Notes under the pieces: model-generated
Database searches by the model: none
Told to the model about the DNA's origin: nothing
What the model saw: the letters and a program-made list of their open reading frames with translations, nothing else
In this document: in pieces, positions 34,482 through 42,714 of the stretch
Layout of the letters: every line of letters starts with the position of its first letter
How positions within the stretch are numbered: position 1 is the stretch's first letter
Assembly: GCA_902571335.1 (NCBI GenBank)
Contig: CACGBT010000007.1
Span: 1 to 64,000 of the forward strand
DNA length: 64,000 nt
From: an uncultured Prochlorococcus sp.
Lineage (GTDB): Bacteria; Cyanobacteriota; Cyanobacteriia; PCC-6307; Cyanobiaceae
Direction: 5' to 3'
Program-made: the position numbers and the translations under genes

Positions 34482-34520
34482 TTTACATTAGTTAATAAGA
34501 ATGTTACGTTTATTAACAAT
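34482..34520 (+). promoter_or_regulatory. Second hli promoter with HLR1-like site
   Basis: TTTACA (34482-34487), 17 bp, TACGTT (34505-34510); GTTACGTT, TA, TTAACAAT at 34503-34520. Same order, spacing and flanks as at 23706-23744. The ATG lies 33 bp after the start of the HLR1-like box here, versus 30 bp in the other copy. Confidence 0.6.
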
Positions 34521-34535
34521 TAAATTATTTAACCA

Positions 34536-34745
34536 ATGACTAATTCTTCATACATAACTACAGAATCAGGTGGAAGGCAAAATATTTTTCCAACTGAACC
34601 TCGTCCTTATGTTGATCAATCTGTTTCTTACGATGGATATCCTCAAAACGCAGAAAAAGTTAATGGTCGTTGGGCAATGATCGGTTTAGTTGCACTTTTG
34701 GGAGCTTATGCAACTACAGGCCAAATAATTCCAGGTATTTTTTAA
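34536..34745 (+). CDS. hli: High-light-inducible protein, copy B1 (69 aa)
   Basis: Nearly identical to copy A1 at 23757 (same AEKVNGRWAMIGLVALLGAY helix and TGQIIPGIF end), with a few N-terminal changes. Its stop overlaps the next start (TAATG). Binds chlorophyll and protects photosystem II under high light or other stress. Confidence 0.95.
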   Translation: MTNSSYITTESGGRQNIFPTEPRPYVDQSVSYDGYPQNAEKVNGRWAMIGLVALLGAYATTGQIIPGIF

Positions 34746-35005
34746 TGTCTCCTCTTTCAGGTTTTTTAGCTGTAATCGTATTCTTCACAGCTATCCTCGT
34801 TGCTTATCTAACCAAGCAATTTCAAAACGAAAATTTAAACTATCTAATTTCAAATCCAATGACAAATTCAAACCCTAAAGTAAAAACAATCGAAAAAGAA
34901 AAAGTTGTTGCAGAAACTCTCAATGGCAGATTCGCAATGCTTGGATTAATTGCTGCTGTCGGAGCTTACTTAACAACTGGCCAAATAATACCAGGTTTTG
35001 TCTAA
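34745..35005 (+). CDS. hli: High-light-inducible protein with N-terminal anchor, copy B2 (86 aa)
   Basis: The ATG at 34745 overlaps the previous stop. Same two-helix layout as copy A2; the regions SGFLAVIVFFTAILVAYLTK and AETLNGRFAMLGLIAAVGAY are identical, while the linker differs. The TAA at 35003-35005 abuts the ATG of the next gene. Confidence 0.93.
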   Translation: MSPLSGFLAVIVFFTAILVAYLTKQFQNENLNYLISNPMTNSNPKVKTIEKEKVVAETLNGRFAMLGLIAAVGAYLTTGQIIPGFV

Positions 35006-35236
35006 ATGCTTTTACTTTCTGTACCATTCTACGATTTTCCATCTTCGCCCATACTAATAATTGGCGCAATAGGGATTGTTGTAGCACTGGCTGTATTTTT
35101 TCTAGCTTACAAAAAGTACTTCAATTCTCCATTTAACAAAGAACTTCAATTAAAGAAAAAAGCTCTATTGAAAGAGAAAACAGAACTAAACAAAAAACTT
35201 GAGAAAATAGAGCAAGATTTAAAAAATTTATCGTAA
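35006..35236 (+). CDS. Membrane protein with coiled-coil tail (76 aa)
   Basis: Starts directly after the hli stop. One helix (ILIIGAIGIVVALAVFFLAY) then a Lys/Glu-rich coiled coil (LLKEKTELNKKLEKIEQDLK). Position in the hli operon suggests a thylakoid-linked accessory role (inference). Confidence 0.65.
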   Translation: MLLLSVPFYDFPSSPILIIGAIGIVVALAVFFLAYKKYFNSPFNKELQLKKKALLKEKTELNKKLEKIEQDLKNLS

Positions 35237-35242
35237 AATCCA

Positions 35243-35332
35243 ATGAACATAGACATTTTCTTAATCTCTTTCTTTACTTATCTCTTAGTACCAGTAGTAA
35301 TGATAGCTAAAGGGAAAAAAGCAACTAACTAA
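35243..35332 (+). CDS. Very small membrane peptide (29 aa)
   Basis: ATG at 35243, TAA at 35330-35332. IDIFLISFFTYLLVPVVMIA is one membrane helix, followed by a basic end (KGKKATN). It lies 6 bp after 35006-35236, so it probably belongs to the same transcript. The size resembles small photosystem or cytochrome subunits, but I recognise none. Confidence 0.5.
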   Translation: MNIDIFLISFFTYLLVPVVMIAKGKKATN

Positions 35333-35426
35333 GAAAGATTTAGACTCCCAAAATAAGAATTTAAACTCTATTCAATACTTACAAAGTCGTTATAGAGTTT
35401 TATATAAGTTTAAGGAGGGTAATCTT

Positions 35427-35585
35427 ATGACCAACCTCGCTATCGAGCTACTGGTCTTGACTGTAGTTTTAGTAAATTTTGGAGCAATCCTTACAGCTAA
35501 TATCTATTCAAAATCAGTAAAGAAATTTAAACGCAATAGATTATTTTGCAGTAAGTCTTTCAGCAATCCCTATTGCATTATCTGA
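35427..35585 (+). CDS. Small membrane protein (52 aa)
   Basis: ATG at 35427 behind a strong ribosome-binding site (AAGGAGGG). One helix (ELLVLTVVLVNFGAILTANI), then a basic segment and two late cysteines (RLFCSKSFSNPYCII). The C-terminal 15 residues look less regular, so a late frameshift is possible. Function unknown. Confidence 0.5.
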   Translation: MTNLAIELLVLTVVLVNFGAILTANIYSKSVKKFKRNRLFCSKSFSNPYCII

Positions 35586-35618
35586 GTAAAATTTTTGCTC
35601 CTAATTTAATAGGTCTTT

Positions 35619-35687
35619 AGCGATCGACATAAAACGAGAATTTGCTAATCTTTGGCAACTTCGGAGAAGTGGGTCGCTTTTCATTTT
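35619..35687 (+). other. Possible structured RNA end
   Basis: AGCGA (35619-35623) can pair with TCGCT (35674-35678), enclosing a small hairpin ACTTC, GGA, GAAGT (35658-35670). A T-rich stretch follows. It may be the terminator of the plus-strand transcript or a small RNA. Weak evidence. Confidence 0.25.
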
Positions 35688-35715
35688 GTAAAAATTTGAC
35701 AATAATAATTAAAGT

Positions 35716-36402
35716 TTAAGCAACCCTAAATTCCCGTTTCATATTCATTTCAGGCAGGTCATTCATTGAGTCTCTCCATTCCTGGGCCCACTCACTTTGA
35801 CTATGTTTATAAATTCTAATTAGTTCATCTACAGAGGAATCATGATAATCAACTCTCAGATCTAAAAGAGGAAAGCCTAGTTCTCCACTAACTTTTAGAG
35901 CGCTTGAGGTTGAATGGAGGCTACGTTTATCTCCACCTACACTTTCTCCTGCATTAAGAGCATCAAGTAGTCTTTTCCCTAATTTAATATTTGGATCACT
36001 TTGTTTGAAAACATCAGCCATCACCTCAAGAACTTCAATATTCTCTAGAAAATTGCCAGCTACAGAAAAGTTTTCTCCACTAATATGTCCGCTTGTCTGA
36101 AAACATTCTTGACCTGTCCAGCATGCGCTTCTCCCATACTTATCAATTAAGTGAACCTGTCTTTTTTCCCTGCCAAAATCTTCTTTAATTAAATCTTCCA
36201 AAACAATTTTTGAATCAGAGCAAGATTGGAGTGACTCAAGACTTCTTATTCCTAAATAAGGATTAGTTTGCCCTTGAGTTGCAACAGCACCAACCTGTGA
36301 TCTAACGAATGAAACTGTTGAGCCAACAGCTATATGGCAAGAAGAAACTGCAACACCAAATCTATTTTTTAAAGGATCAAAACCAATAATTGAAAATGTC
36401 AT
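35716..36402 (-). CDS. DUF1028 family protein
   Basis: 228 residues. MTFSIIGFDPLKNRFGVAVS, SCHIAVGSTVSFVRSQVGAV, ATQGQTNPYLGIRSLESL and GHISGENFSVAGNFLEN match DUF1028, an Ntn-hydrolase-like fold with no assigned reaction. It lies 20 bp after the M20 hydrolase and is the last gene of a four-gene operon. In this setting it may act on an amide or ureido bond (inference). No signal peptide. Confidence 0.88.
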   Translation of the reverse strand: MTFSIIGFDPLKNRFGVAVSSCHIAVGSTVSFVRSQVGAVATQGQTNPYLGIRSLESLQSCSDSKIVLEDLIKEDFGREKRQVHLIDKYGRSACWTGQECFQTSGHISGENFSVAGNFLENIEVLEVMADVFKQSDPNIKLGKRLLDALNAGESVGGDKRSLHSTSSALKVSGELGFPLLDLRVDYHDSSVDELIRIYKHSQSEWAQEWRDSMNDLPEMNMKREFRVA

Positions 36403-36422
36403 TTATATCATTAGAGGCTTGT

Positions 36423-37679
36423 CTAAAAATTCTTATCAATGGAAAATATTGTATTGAATAAAACCTCAATACCATTAGCACATTGATCAAGAGAAGTATA
36501 TTCCTTATAGGAATGACTCAGACCATTTCTGCTTGGAACAAAGATCATAACCATAGGACAGATCCTTCCTATTTCTTGTGAGTCATGACTTGCTTTGCTT
36601 GGTAAGATTCCAGTTTTAAATCCCAACTTTTCAGATTCATGAAATGAAGAGCTCACTAATTTAGGACATGACTTAGTGGGGATCACTTCAAATTGAGGTT
36701 CTATCTGTACTACGCATCCAGTACCTTCTTGAATTTCTGAGCATAGATTCTCAATTCTTAAGCTCATTTTCCCAATCACATCTTCATCCAAATCTCTCAT
36801 ATCTATTGTGAATACTGCCTCTCCTGGAATAACATTTGCCGCATTGGGATGTAATTTCAATTTACCAACAGTTGCGACTGCACTTTCAGAAGTAGTTTTA
36901 GCTATCTGTTCAATGCCAACAATAATTTTAGAGGCAGCCAAAAGTGCGTCATTTCTATTTGACATCGGCGTAGTTCCTGCATGATTTGCCTGCCCTTTAA
37001 CCCTAACGGTTATTCTTTTTTGACCTACTATTCCATTAACAATTCCGATATCCAAACCACCATCTTCAAGTACCTTTCCCTGTTCAACGTGTAATTCAAG
37101 AAAAGCAAATATATCTTTTTTACTTCTTGCCGCACTTTTAATCTCAAGCCAGTTTCCACCAATCCGAGAAAGATTATCAATTATTGAACAGGAATTACTG
37201 GTAACAAAATCTTCTTCGTTTACAGATAAATTACCAGTAAAGCCTTTACAACCAATCATTGTCGATTCTTCATCAGCAAAGACAATTATTTCAAATGGTC
37301 TATTTAATTTAATGTCATTTTCCTGAAGGAAAAAAGCAATTTCAATTCCTGCAATCACTCCTAAAGTTCCGTCATACTTACCTCCCTTTGGAACAGTGTC
37401 GAGATGAGATCCGGTAACAATGGGAGGTAGATTATTATCATGCCCATCTAATCTTGCAATAATATTTCCTGCAGTATCAATTCTTATTTTCAAACCTAAT
37501 TCCTTGAGGGTTTTCATAAAAAAATCTCTTGCATATATGTCTTCATCAGAAAAACCTCTTCTTGAAACAGAACCATTCTCAGAAGCTCCGATTGAAGAAA
37601 AAGAATTTATCAAGTCTTGGATTCTCTCCCTATTTATTACCTGTGGCTCTAGGATATTTAATCCCGCGCTATAACTCAT
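36423..37679 (-). CDS. M20-family amidohydrolase (N-carbamoyl-L-amino acid hydrolase / allantoate amidohydrolase type)
   Basis: 418 residues. Metal-site motifs SHLDTVPKGGKYDGTLGV (His92, Asp103), FADEESTMIGCKGFTG (Glu137/138), ELHVEQGKVLE (His197), the dimer-domain signature GQANHAGTTPMSNRNDAL, and the late His in LSHSYKEYTS are all present. Family members remove a carbamoyl group from an L-amino acid or hydrolyse allantoate or ureidoglycolate, releasing ammonia and CO2. The operon context favours a carbamoyl substrate. 93 bp after the asparagine synthetase-like gene. Confidence 0.9.
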   Translation of the reverse strand: MSYSAGLNILEPQVINRERIQDLINSFSSIGASENGSVSRRGFSDEDIYARDFFMKTLKELGLKIRIDTAGNIIARLDGHDNNLPPIVTGSHLDTVPKGGKYDGTLGVIAGIEIAFFLQENDIKLNRPFEIIVFADEESTMIGCKGFTGNLSVNEEDFVTSNSCSIIDNLSRIGGNWLEIKSAARSKKDIFAFLELHVEQGKVLEDGGLDIGIVNGIVGQKRITVRVKGQANHAGTTPMSNRNDALLAASKIIVGIEQIAKTTSESAVATVGKLKLHPNAANVIPGEAVFTIDMRDLDEDVIGKMSLRIENLCSEIQEGTGCVVQIEPQFEVIPTKSCPKLVSSSFHESEKLGFKTGILPSKASHDSQEIGRICPMVMIFVPSRNGLSHSYKEYTSLDQCANGIEVLFNTIFSIDKNF

Positions 37680-37772
37680 ACTTCAATTACTTAAACCTAC
37701 TTAAGGTCTCTTATTTTTTAAATAAAACCTGTATTGGTTTACACCTTTTCAGAAATTAATTTAAAAACGAAT

Positions 37773-39785
37773 TCAAACTTTCCAGCCCAAATTATCAGCC
37801 ATCTTTTGAGCCTTATCTGGGATATCCTCAATTATAAAAATCTTATATAAGATCTGAACGCTTAAAAGATGATTGATTATTGCATCCAGCTGTACTTTTT
37901 CTGAGGCATCAAGCTCTGAACTGAAAAATTTATTCAGCAAATTATTTACTTCTTTTTCATCCAAGATTCCAAATTCTCTAATCCTCTCAGGACTTAAGAA
38001 TTCATTAACTATTTCCTGCATAGAACTTAAATTATCTTTATCTGCATGGGAAGGTGGAGCCATGAAAGGAAATTTTTCACGTTTATATAATGATTCAGGC
38101 AGCAATCCTGACATGGCTTCTCTTAAAACATACTTCTCGACATTGTCTTTAATCCTTAATTCAGGGGGGACAGCAACGGCAGCTTCAGCTAGGTGATGAT
38201 CTAAAAATGCAGGTCTGGCTTCCATTGAATTTGACATATCCACTCTATCTCCACCCCATGTGAGAATTTGGCCCTCAAGCATAGTCTTCATCCAAACATA
38301 CTGAGCCTGATCAATTGCGTATCTATCTTCCAACTGTTTAATATCAAGTTCTCCAAAAATTGCCGCCCCGGGATCATAAGTTTCCGTTATCTCTTTATAT
38401 TTACTTGAGACTAGACTTTTTGCATAAGTTTCACATGCAAGCCAAGGTTGAAGGCAACTTGGCGTAAATCCTAAATATTCCTTGAAAGACTGATTACTAA
38501 TCTCTTCATTAGCCAGCATCGCGCCCTTGAAAATATCATTTGAATTTTCCAGATTTTCTTTGAGATTCTCAGATTCTGAATTAGAAATTCCCACCCCAAA
38601 GGTATACATATCTTTTCTAAAAGCGGGATAGCCACCAAACAATTCATCTGAACCCTCTCCTGTCATAACAACCTTATAATCGAGCTCATTCACTCTTTTA
38701 CTCATAAGGTATTTGGCAATTGCGAGGGTGTTATAAATAGATCTTTCAGTAAACCACAGAACCTTTTCAAAATTCCCATACAGATCATCTCCATTTATTT
38801 TTAAAATCTCATGATCTGCATTTGTGGCGACAGCCATCTCTTTTGCTATCGAAGTTTCATCATATCTTTCATCACTGAAACCAATCGTGAATGCCTTTAC
38901 TGATTTTTGACTTATGGCAGAAGCCAATCCCAAAATTGAGCAACTATCGATTCCTCCGGACAAATAACAGCCGACAGGAACATCAGCGACCATTCTTAGT
39001 TCAACTGCTCTCAATAATTCTTTTCTAATATTTTCAATAAAATATTTTTCACTTTTATCTCTTTCATAAGTGTTTTTCTTAGGGAAATTTATATCCCAGA
39101 ATTTTTCTTCTGTTATCTCAAATTTATTATTTACTCTTTTGACCTTGAGGATATATCCGGGCTTAACTTGTTTAACACCTGCGAATGCTGTAGAGCCAGG
39201 TACCATTACCTGCATCAGTTGATGAACCAGTCCTTCACCCGTAAATTTCCTTTCAACTGATGGATGGGCAAATAATACTTTTAATTCCGAGCCAAATATT
39301 ATGGAATCATCGGTCTCAATCCAGTATTGAGGTTTAATCCCAAAACGATCTCTTACAAGATAAAGACAATCCTGTTCTGCATCAAACAATGAAAAGGCGA
39401 ATTCTCCTCGCAGATAGGATAATGATTCATCAATGCCATATTTCTCATAAAGCCTAAGCAATATTTCCGAATCACTTTTTGAAGAAAAGCTTACGCCCTG
39501 GGCAACAAGATCAGCCCTGATTCTCTGAAAGTCATAGAATTCACCATTATGCGCCATCAGAATATGATTTTCGTTACCACCGACAAAAGGCTGTCTGGCT
39601 CGATTTTCATTTAAATCAATTATTGATAATCTCGCATGACAGAATCCTACAGAAGCATCATCTGATAATTTATATCCAAAACCATCAGGTCCACGATGAC
39701 TTTGAATAGCCGCCATATTTACAAGAATCTGAGGTTCAACAGATTTATCTTTTGATTTATTAAAAACCCCGCCTATTCCACACAT
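37773..39785 (-). CDS. Asparagine synthetase (glutamine-hydrolysing)-like protein
   Basis: 670 residues. N-terminal glutaminase with nucleophile Cys2 (MCGIGGVFN), the block SHRGPDGFGY at 29-38, and HNGEFYDF. The ATP-pyrophosphatase P-loop SGGIDS is at 276-281, with GEGSDELFGGYPAF further on. Domain order and length fit AsnB. It may make asparagine, or, given its neighbours, amidate a carbamoylated carboxylate as do AsnB relatives in secondary metabolism (inference). It begins 4 bp after the carbamoyltransferase stop. Confidence 0.92.
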   Translation of the reverse strand: MCGIGGVFNKSKDKSVEPQILVNMAAIQSHRGPDGFGYKLSDDASVGFCHARLSIIDLNENRARQPFVGGNENHILMAHNGEFYDFQRIRADLVAQGVSFSSKSDSEILLRLYEKYGIDESLSYLRGEFAFSLFDAEQDCLYLVRDRFGIKPQYWIETDDSIIFGSELKVLFAHPSVERKFTGEGLVHQLMQVMVPGSTAFAGVKQVKPGYILKVKRVNNKFEITEEKFWDINFPKKNTYERDKSEKYFIENIRKELLRAVELRMVADVPVGCYLSGGIDSCSILGLASAISQKSVKAFTIGFSDERYDETSIAKEMAVATNADHEILKINGDDLYGNFEKVLWFTERSIYNTLAIAKYLMSKRVNELDYKVVMTGEGSDELFGGYPAFRKDMYTFGVGISNSESENLKENLENSNDIFKGAMLANEEISNQSFKEYLGFTPSCLQPWLACETYAKSLVSSKYKEITETYDPGAAIFGELDIKQLEDRYAIDQAQYVWMKTMLEGQILTWGGDRVDMSNSMEARPAFLDHHLAEAAVAVPPELRIKDNVEKYVLREAMSGLLPESLYKREKFPFMAPPSHADKDNLSSMQEIVNEFLSPERIREFGILDEKEVNNLLNKFFSSELDASEKVQLDAIINHLLSVQILYKIFIIEDIPDKAQKMADNLGWKV

Positions 39786-39789
39786 CTAG

Positions 39790-40902
39790 TTAAACGACAT
39801 CCATCACTCTTGTTGTTCTATCCATCAGACAGGTAAGTAATGCCATTCTTACAAATACCGCTCCTCTTGACTGAGCAAAATACCAATTTTTTGAGGTCTG
39901 ATCCAGTGATGTTGACAATTCAGGTCCACGAGCAAGTGGATGCAATATTATGGAATCTTTTTTAAATGGCAACTCACTGTGCAATTTAAATGAACTTCCA
40001 TGAACCTCATAATTTTCTCCCACCCATGCAATTGCATTTATATATGTAACGTCCAGGGAAGGCAATACTTTTTGCATATCATTCTCCAGCTCAATCTTCA
40101 GATCAGATTCAATAAGTTGTTCCAGCTGGCCTTCATCAAATAGATCGTTCTGATCAATGGTTTTGTCATCGTAAATGACAATAATTTTTTTTATGAAATA
40201 TGGGAACTTGCAGAATAATTTCAGAAGAGATCTGACTGTTCTCATACGTGATGGAACTCCGATGATACCAATGGTTATTTTTTCACTATCATCAATTGAT
40301 TTGTTAACCAGATGCGGTCTCCATTTAAAAATCGTATAAAGATCAGCCATCGCCTGAGTGGGATGTTCATCTATTCCGTTACCGGCATTGATTATTGGAA
40401 TTCTCAATGATTTTGTCATTTCAAAGATCGCCTCATTGTCACTTTCTCTAAGGACAACGCAGTCACCGTAATTATTAAACATATGAGCAATATCCAGATG
40501 GGATTCTCCCTTGGCAATTCCAGTGGAACTTTTATCGGTGATATTTATTGAATCGCCCCCCAGCCTGTGCCATGCGCTGTCAAAGGATAACCTTGTTCTG
40601 GTGCTTGGTTCATAGAAGGCATTTATGAGGATCTTTCCCTTGAGGGGACTGTTATGGGAAATATATCTGTTTGGATTACTTTCAAATTTTGCCGCCAGCC
40701 TGAAAAGTTGTAGAAGACAATCTTTACTGAACGGGTCTATGGAAATTACATGCCTGTCCAATAACTCATATAGAAATTCCGCTCTTTCCTTTATTTCAGA
40801 TAATAAATTCTGAGGATGAGTGGAGCCGTAAATATCAGGTCCGATTCTTGAAAAAGAATATGATTTTTCCTTATGTAAGGTTTTTACTTTATATGGTCCC
40901 AA
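39790..40902 (-). CDS. Aspartate/ornithine carbamoyltransferase-family protein, unusual
   Basis: 370 residues from a TTG at 40902; an in-frame TAG lies just upstream. Carbamoyl-phosphate motifs are intact: PSTRTRLSFD (STRTR 100-104), GIAKGESHLDIA (Lys131), HPTQAMADLY (180-189) and HPLARGPELS (321-330). About 45 extra residues precede the usual start. The segment that in ATCase holds the aspartate-binding Arg/Gln (TRxQxER) reads YINAIAWVGEN, so the acceptor is probably not aspartate. First gene of the operon. Its DNA looks more GC-rich than the core genes. Confidence 0.85.
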   Translation of the reverse strand: MGPYKVKTLHKEKSYSFSRIGPDIYGSTHPQNLLSEIKERAEFLYELLDRHVISIDPFSKDCLLQLFRLAAKFESNPNRYISHNSPLKGKILINAFYEPSTRTRLSFDSAWHRLGGDSINITDKSSTGIAKGESHLDIAHMFNNYGDCVVLRESDNEAIFEMTKSLRIPIINAGNGIDEHPTQAMADLYTIFKWRPHLVNKSIDDSEKITIGIIGVPSRMRTVRSLLKLFCKFPYFIKKIIVIYDDKTIDQNDLFDEGQLEQLIESDLKIELENDMQKVLPSLDVTYINAIAWVGENYEVHGSSFKLHSELPFKKDSIILHPLARGPELSTSLDQTSKNWYFAQSRGAVFVRMALLTCLMDRTTRVMDVV

Positions 40903-41291
40903 AATATTAAAGTTCTAAAATTTGTGTTGATAACTACATTTTTATAAACAAAAATCAATAAAGACAAGTAATTTCAAAGAAAAATCTCAAAAAAAGTCTA
41001 ATCATTATCAGTTTCTGTATAGATGTAATACAGGAAATTATTAATGCAGTTCAGAATTTAATAGGATAAAAATTACTTTCAAATTCAGGATGAGAAGATT
41101 CCAGAGCATCTACAAAATCTCAGCAAAAACTCCACATATTCATAAAAAAGAAACTAATTTCCACTAATTTCAGATCAAATATTAATGATATAAATATAAG
41201 AATTTGCTTTAATTGTTGAAAATTTTTTTTAACAGGTGCTTCTTTCATCCCTTAGAATCAACTTGAAAACACCTAGGAAAAGTTTTTCAAA
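40903..41291. other. Intergenic region between the carbamoyl operon and the ferredoxin gene
   Basis: 389 bp, divergent promoters. No gene that I trust. It contains the 19-bp dyad at 41016-41034 and a 25-codon frame near 41090 that I do not call. Confidence 0.4.
41016..41034. promoter_or_regulatory. Inverted repeat upstream of the carbamoyl operon
   Basis: CTGTAT (41016-41021), 7 bp, ATACAG (41029-41034), with flanking T and A bases adding weak symmetry. It lies about 115 bp before the carbamoyltransferase start. The inner GTA and TAC are 9 bp apart, so it is not a standard NtcA site (8 bp). Candidate operator. Confidence 0.4.
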
Positions 41292-41642
41292 ATGGGGAAA
41301 GAGGTTTCTAAACACCTTCTACTATGCGCAACTCCCACAAAAAAGAAATGCTTTAAAGGCAATGAAGGTCAAAAAACATGGGAATGTCTGAAAAAGACTT
41401 TAAAAAAATTTGAGAATGATCTCTGTGCAAAAAACGTTCATATATTAAGATCAAAAGCTGACTGTTTAAGGATATGTAAAAACGGCCCAATTCTTCTTGT
41501 TTGGCCTGATGGTATTTGGTACGAGAAAGTTTCTCCAGAAAAAATTTCAGAAATTTTTACCTCACATATTATTAACGGTAAGCCAATTGAAAAATGGATT
41601 TTTAAAAAAACCCCATTTTTAGATAGTCCTAGATACTTATAA
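41292..41642 (+). CDS. Thioredoxin-like [2Fe-2S] ferredoxin
   Basis: 116 residues. HLLLCATPTKKKCF (Cys12, Cys20) and SKADCLRICKNGPILLVWPD (Cys58, Cys62) give the four-cysteine pattern of thioredoxin-fold 2Fe-2S ferredoxins. An electron carrier with unknown partner. Convergent with the hydrolase at 41629; the two ends overlap by 14 bp. Confidence 0.87.
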   Translation: MGKEVSKHLLLCATPTKKKCFKGNEGQKTWECLKKTLKKFENDLCAKNVHILRSKADCLRICKNGPILLVWPDGIWYEKVSPEKISEIFTSHIINGKPIEKWIFKKTPFLDSPRYL

Positions 41643-42714
41643 ACCAGTTCTTTACGACTTCGTCTGACCAGCAGCCATTAATCGAATGAAAACCATTATG
41701 ACCTCCTTTTTCAGTTATAAAAATAGTAAATTTATCAATAAATTTGTCTCTTAAATTAAAAGTTGCATTATATGGAACCCAAGGATCATCCTTGGCATGA
41801 ATAAAAAGCATTTGAGGTAATTTTTTTATTGAGTTTTGGATTCTAAATATTGGAGAAGCTTCAACATAATAATCTTCTAAAGAATTAAATCCCCAACTTG
41901 GAGCTGTAAATTTCTGGTCAAATTCCCTTATACTTTTTAAAGTTCTAATTTTTTTTCTTAATTTCTCATCATTAAGAATTTTGCCTTCATCATTAAATCC
42001 ATCCCATAACTGATTTTTTAAGCGATGAAGTAACCATTTTTGGTAGATATAATTTCTAGATTTTTCAATACAGAGACTGCATGATGATAAATCTAAAGGG
42101 CTACTCACACAGGCTAGGCCATCTAAAAGTTTTTCTCCTTTGTTTTCATCGTAATCTAAGCAGGCATTTAAAAGAATTGTTCCGCCTAAAGATAATCCAA
42201 CTCCGTAAATTGGAAGATTATTCATCTTAATGAGCTCTTTAAATTCTAAGTTAATGAATTTTTTAAAATAATTAATTGCTGAAATAACATCACTAGAGCA
42301 TCTAGCACAATAATTTCCTTTAGCTAAATATCTCGCAGAACCAGATCCTCTTAGATTTAATTTAAGAACTCCATAACCATTATTTGCTAATTTACTAGAG
42401 ATTCTTCTTAAACCAAACCGTTTAGTTGAGCCCCCTAACCCATGTGTAACGATTACAAAACCCCTAAGTGAGTTTAAGTTCTCAGGTAATTCTAAAAACC
42501 CTAGAAGATAATCACATTCAAATTTTTTAGAAAGAATTTTATTAATCGGAAACAATATTTTTTTATTTTTTTTTGATTTACCAAAATCAATAACAAAAGT
42601 ATCTCTTAAAGTTTGTAAGTCACCACCTATCCAAGGTAAGACTTCTCGAAATGGCTTATTTTTTAAGTAATTTGAAAAACTAGAAGATATACTATTATTT
42701 CTCCCCAACTCCAA
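41629..42714 (-). CDS. Alpha/beta hydrolase, YheT-type
   Basis: 361 residues. VTHGLGGSTKRFGLRR (oxyanion region), LKLNLRGSGSARY, nucleophile elbow GVGLSLGGTILLN, acid in HAKDDPWVPYNA, and histidine in EKGGHNGFHS. Family known as UPF0017/YheT, ester hydrolases of unclear substrate. Starts with TTG inside the end of pntB (20-bp overlap), so the two are coupled. Confidence 0.9.
   Translation of the reverse strand: MELGRNNSISSSFSNYLKNKPFREVLPWIGGDLQTLRDTFVIDFGKSKKNKKILFPINKILSKKFECDYLLGFLELPENLNSLRGFVIVTHGLGGSTKRFGLRRISSKLANNGYGVLKLNLRGSGSARYLAKGNYCARCSSDVISAINYFKKFINLEFKELIKMNNLPIYGVGLSLGGTILLNACLDYDENKGEKLLDGLACVSSPLDLSSCSLCIEKSRNYIYQKWLLHRLKNQLWDGFNDEGKILNDEKLRKKIRTLKSIREFDQKFTAPSWGFNSLEDYYVEASPIFRIQNSIKKLPQMLFIHAKDDPWVPYNATFNLRDKFIDKFTIFITEKGGHNGFHSINGCWSDEVVKNWFISI

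Noticed and set aside
41090-41167. 25-codon plus-strand frame (MRRFQSIYKISAKTPHIHK)
   Set aside because: Very short and lacks a clear ribosome-binding site or neighbour coupling.
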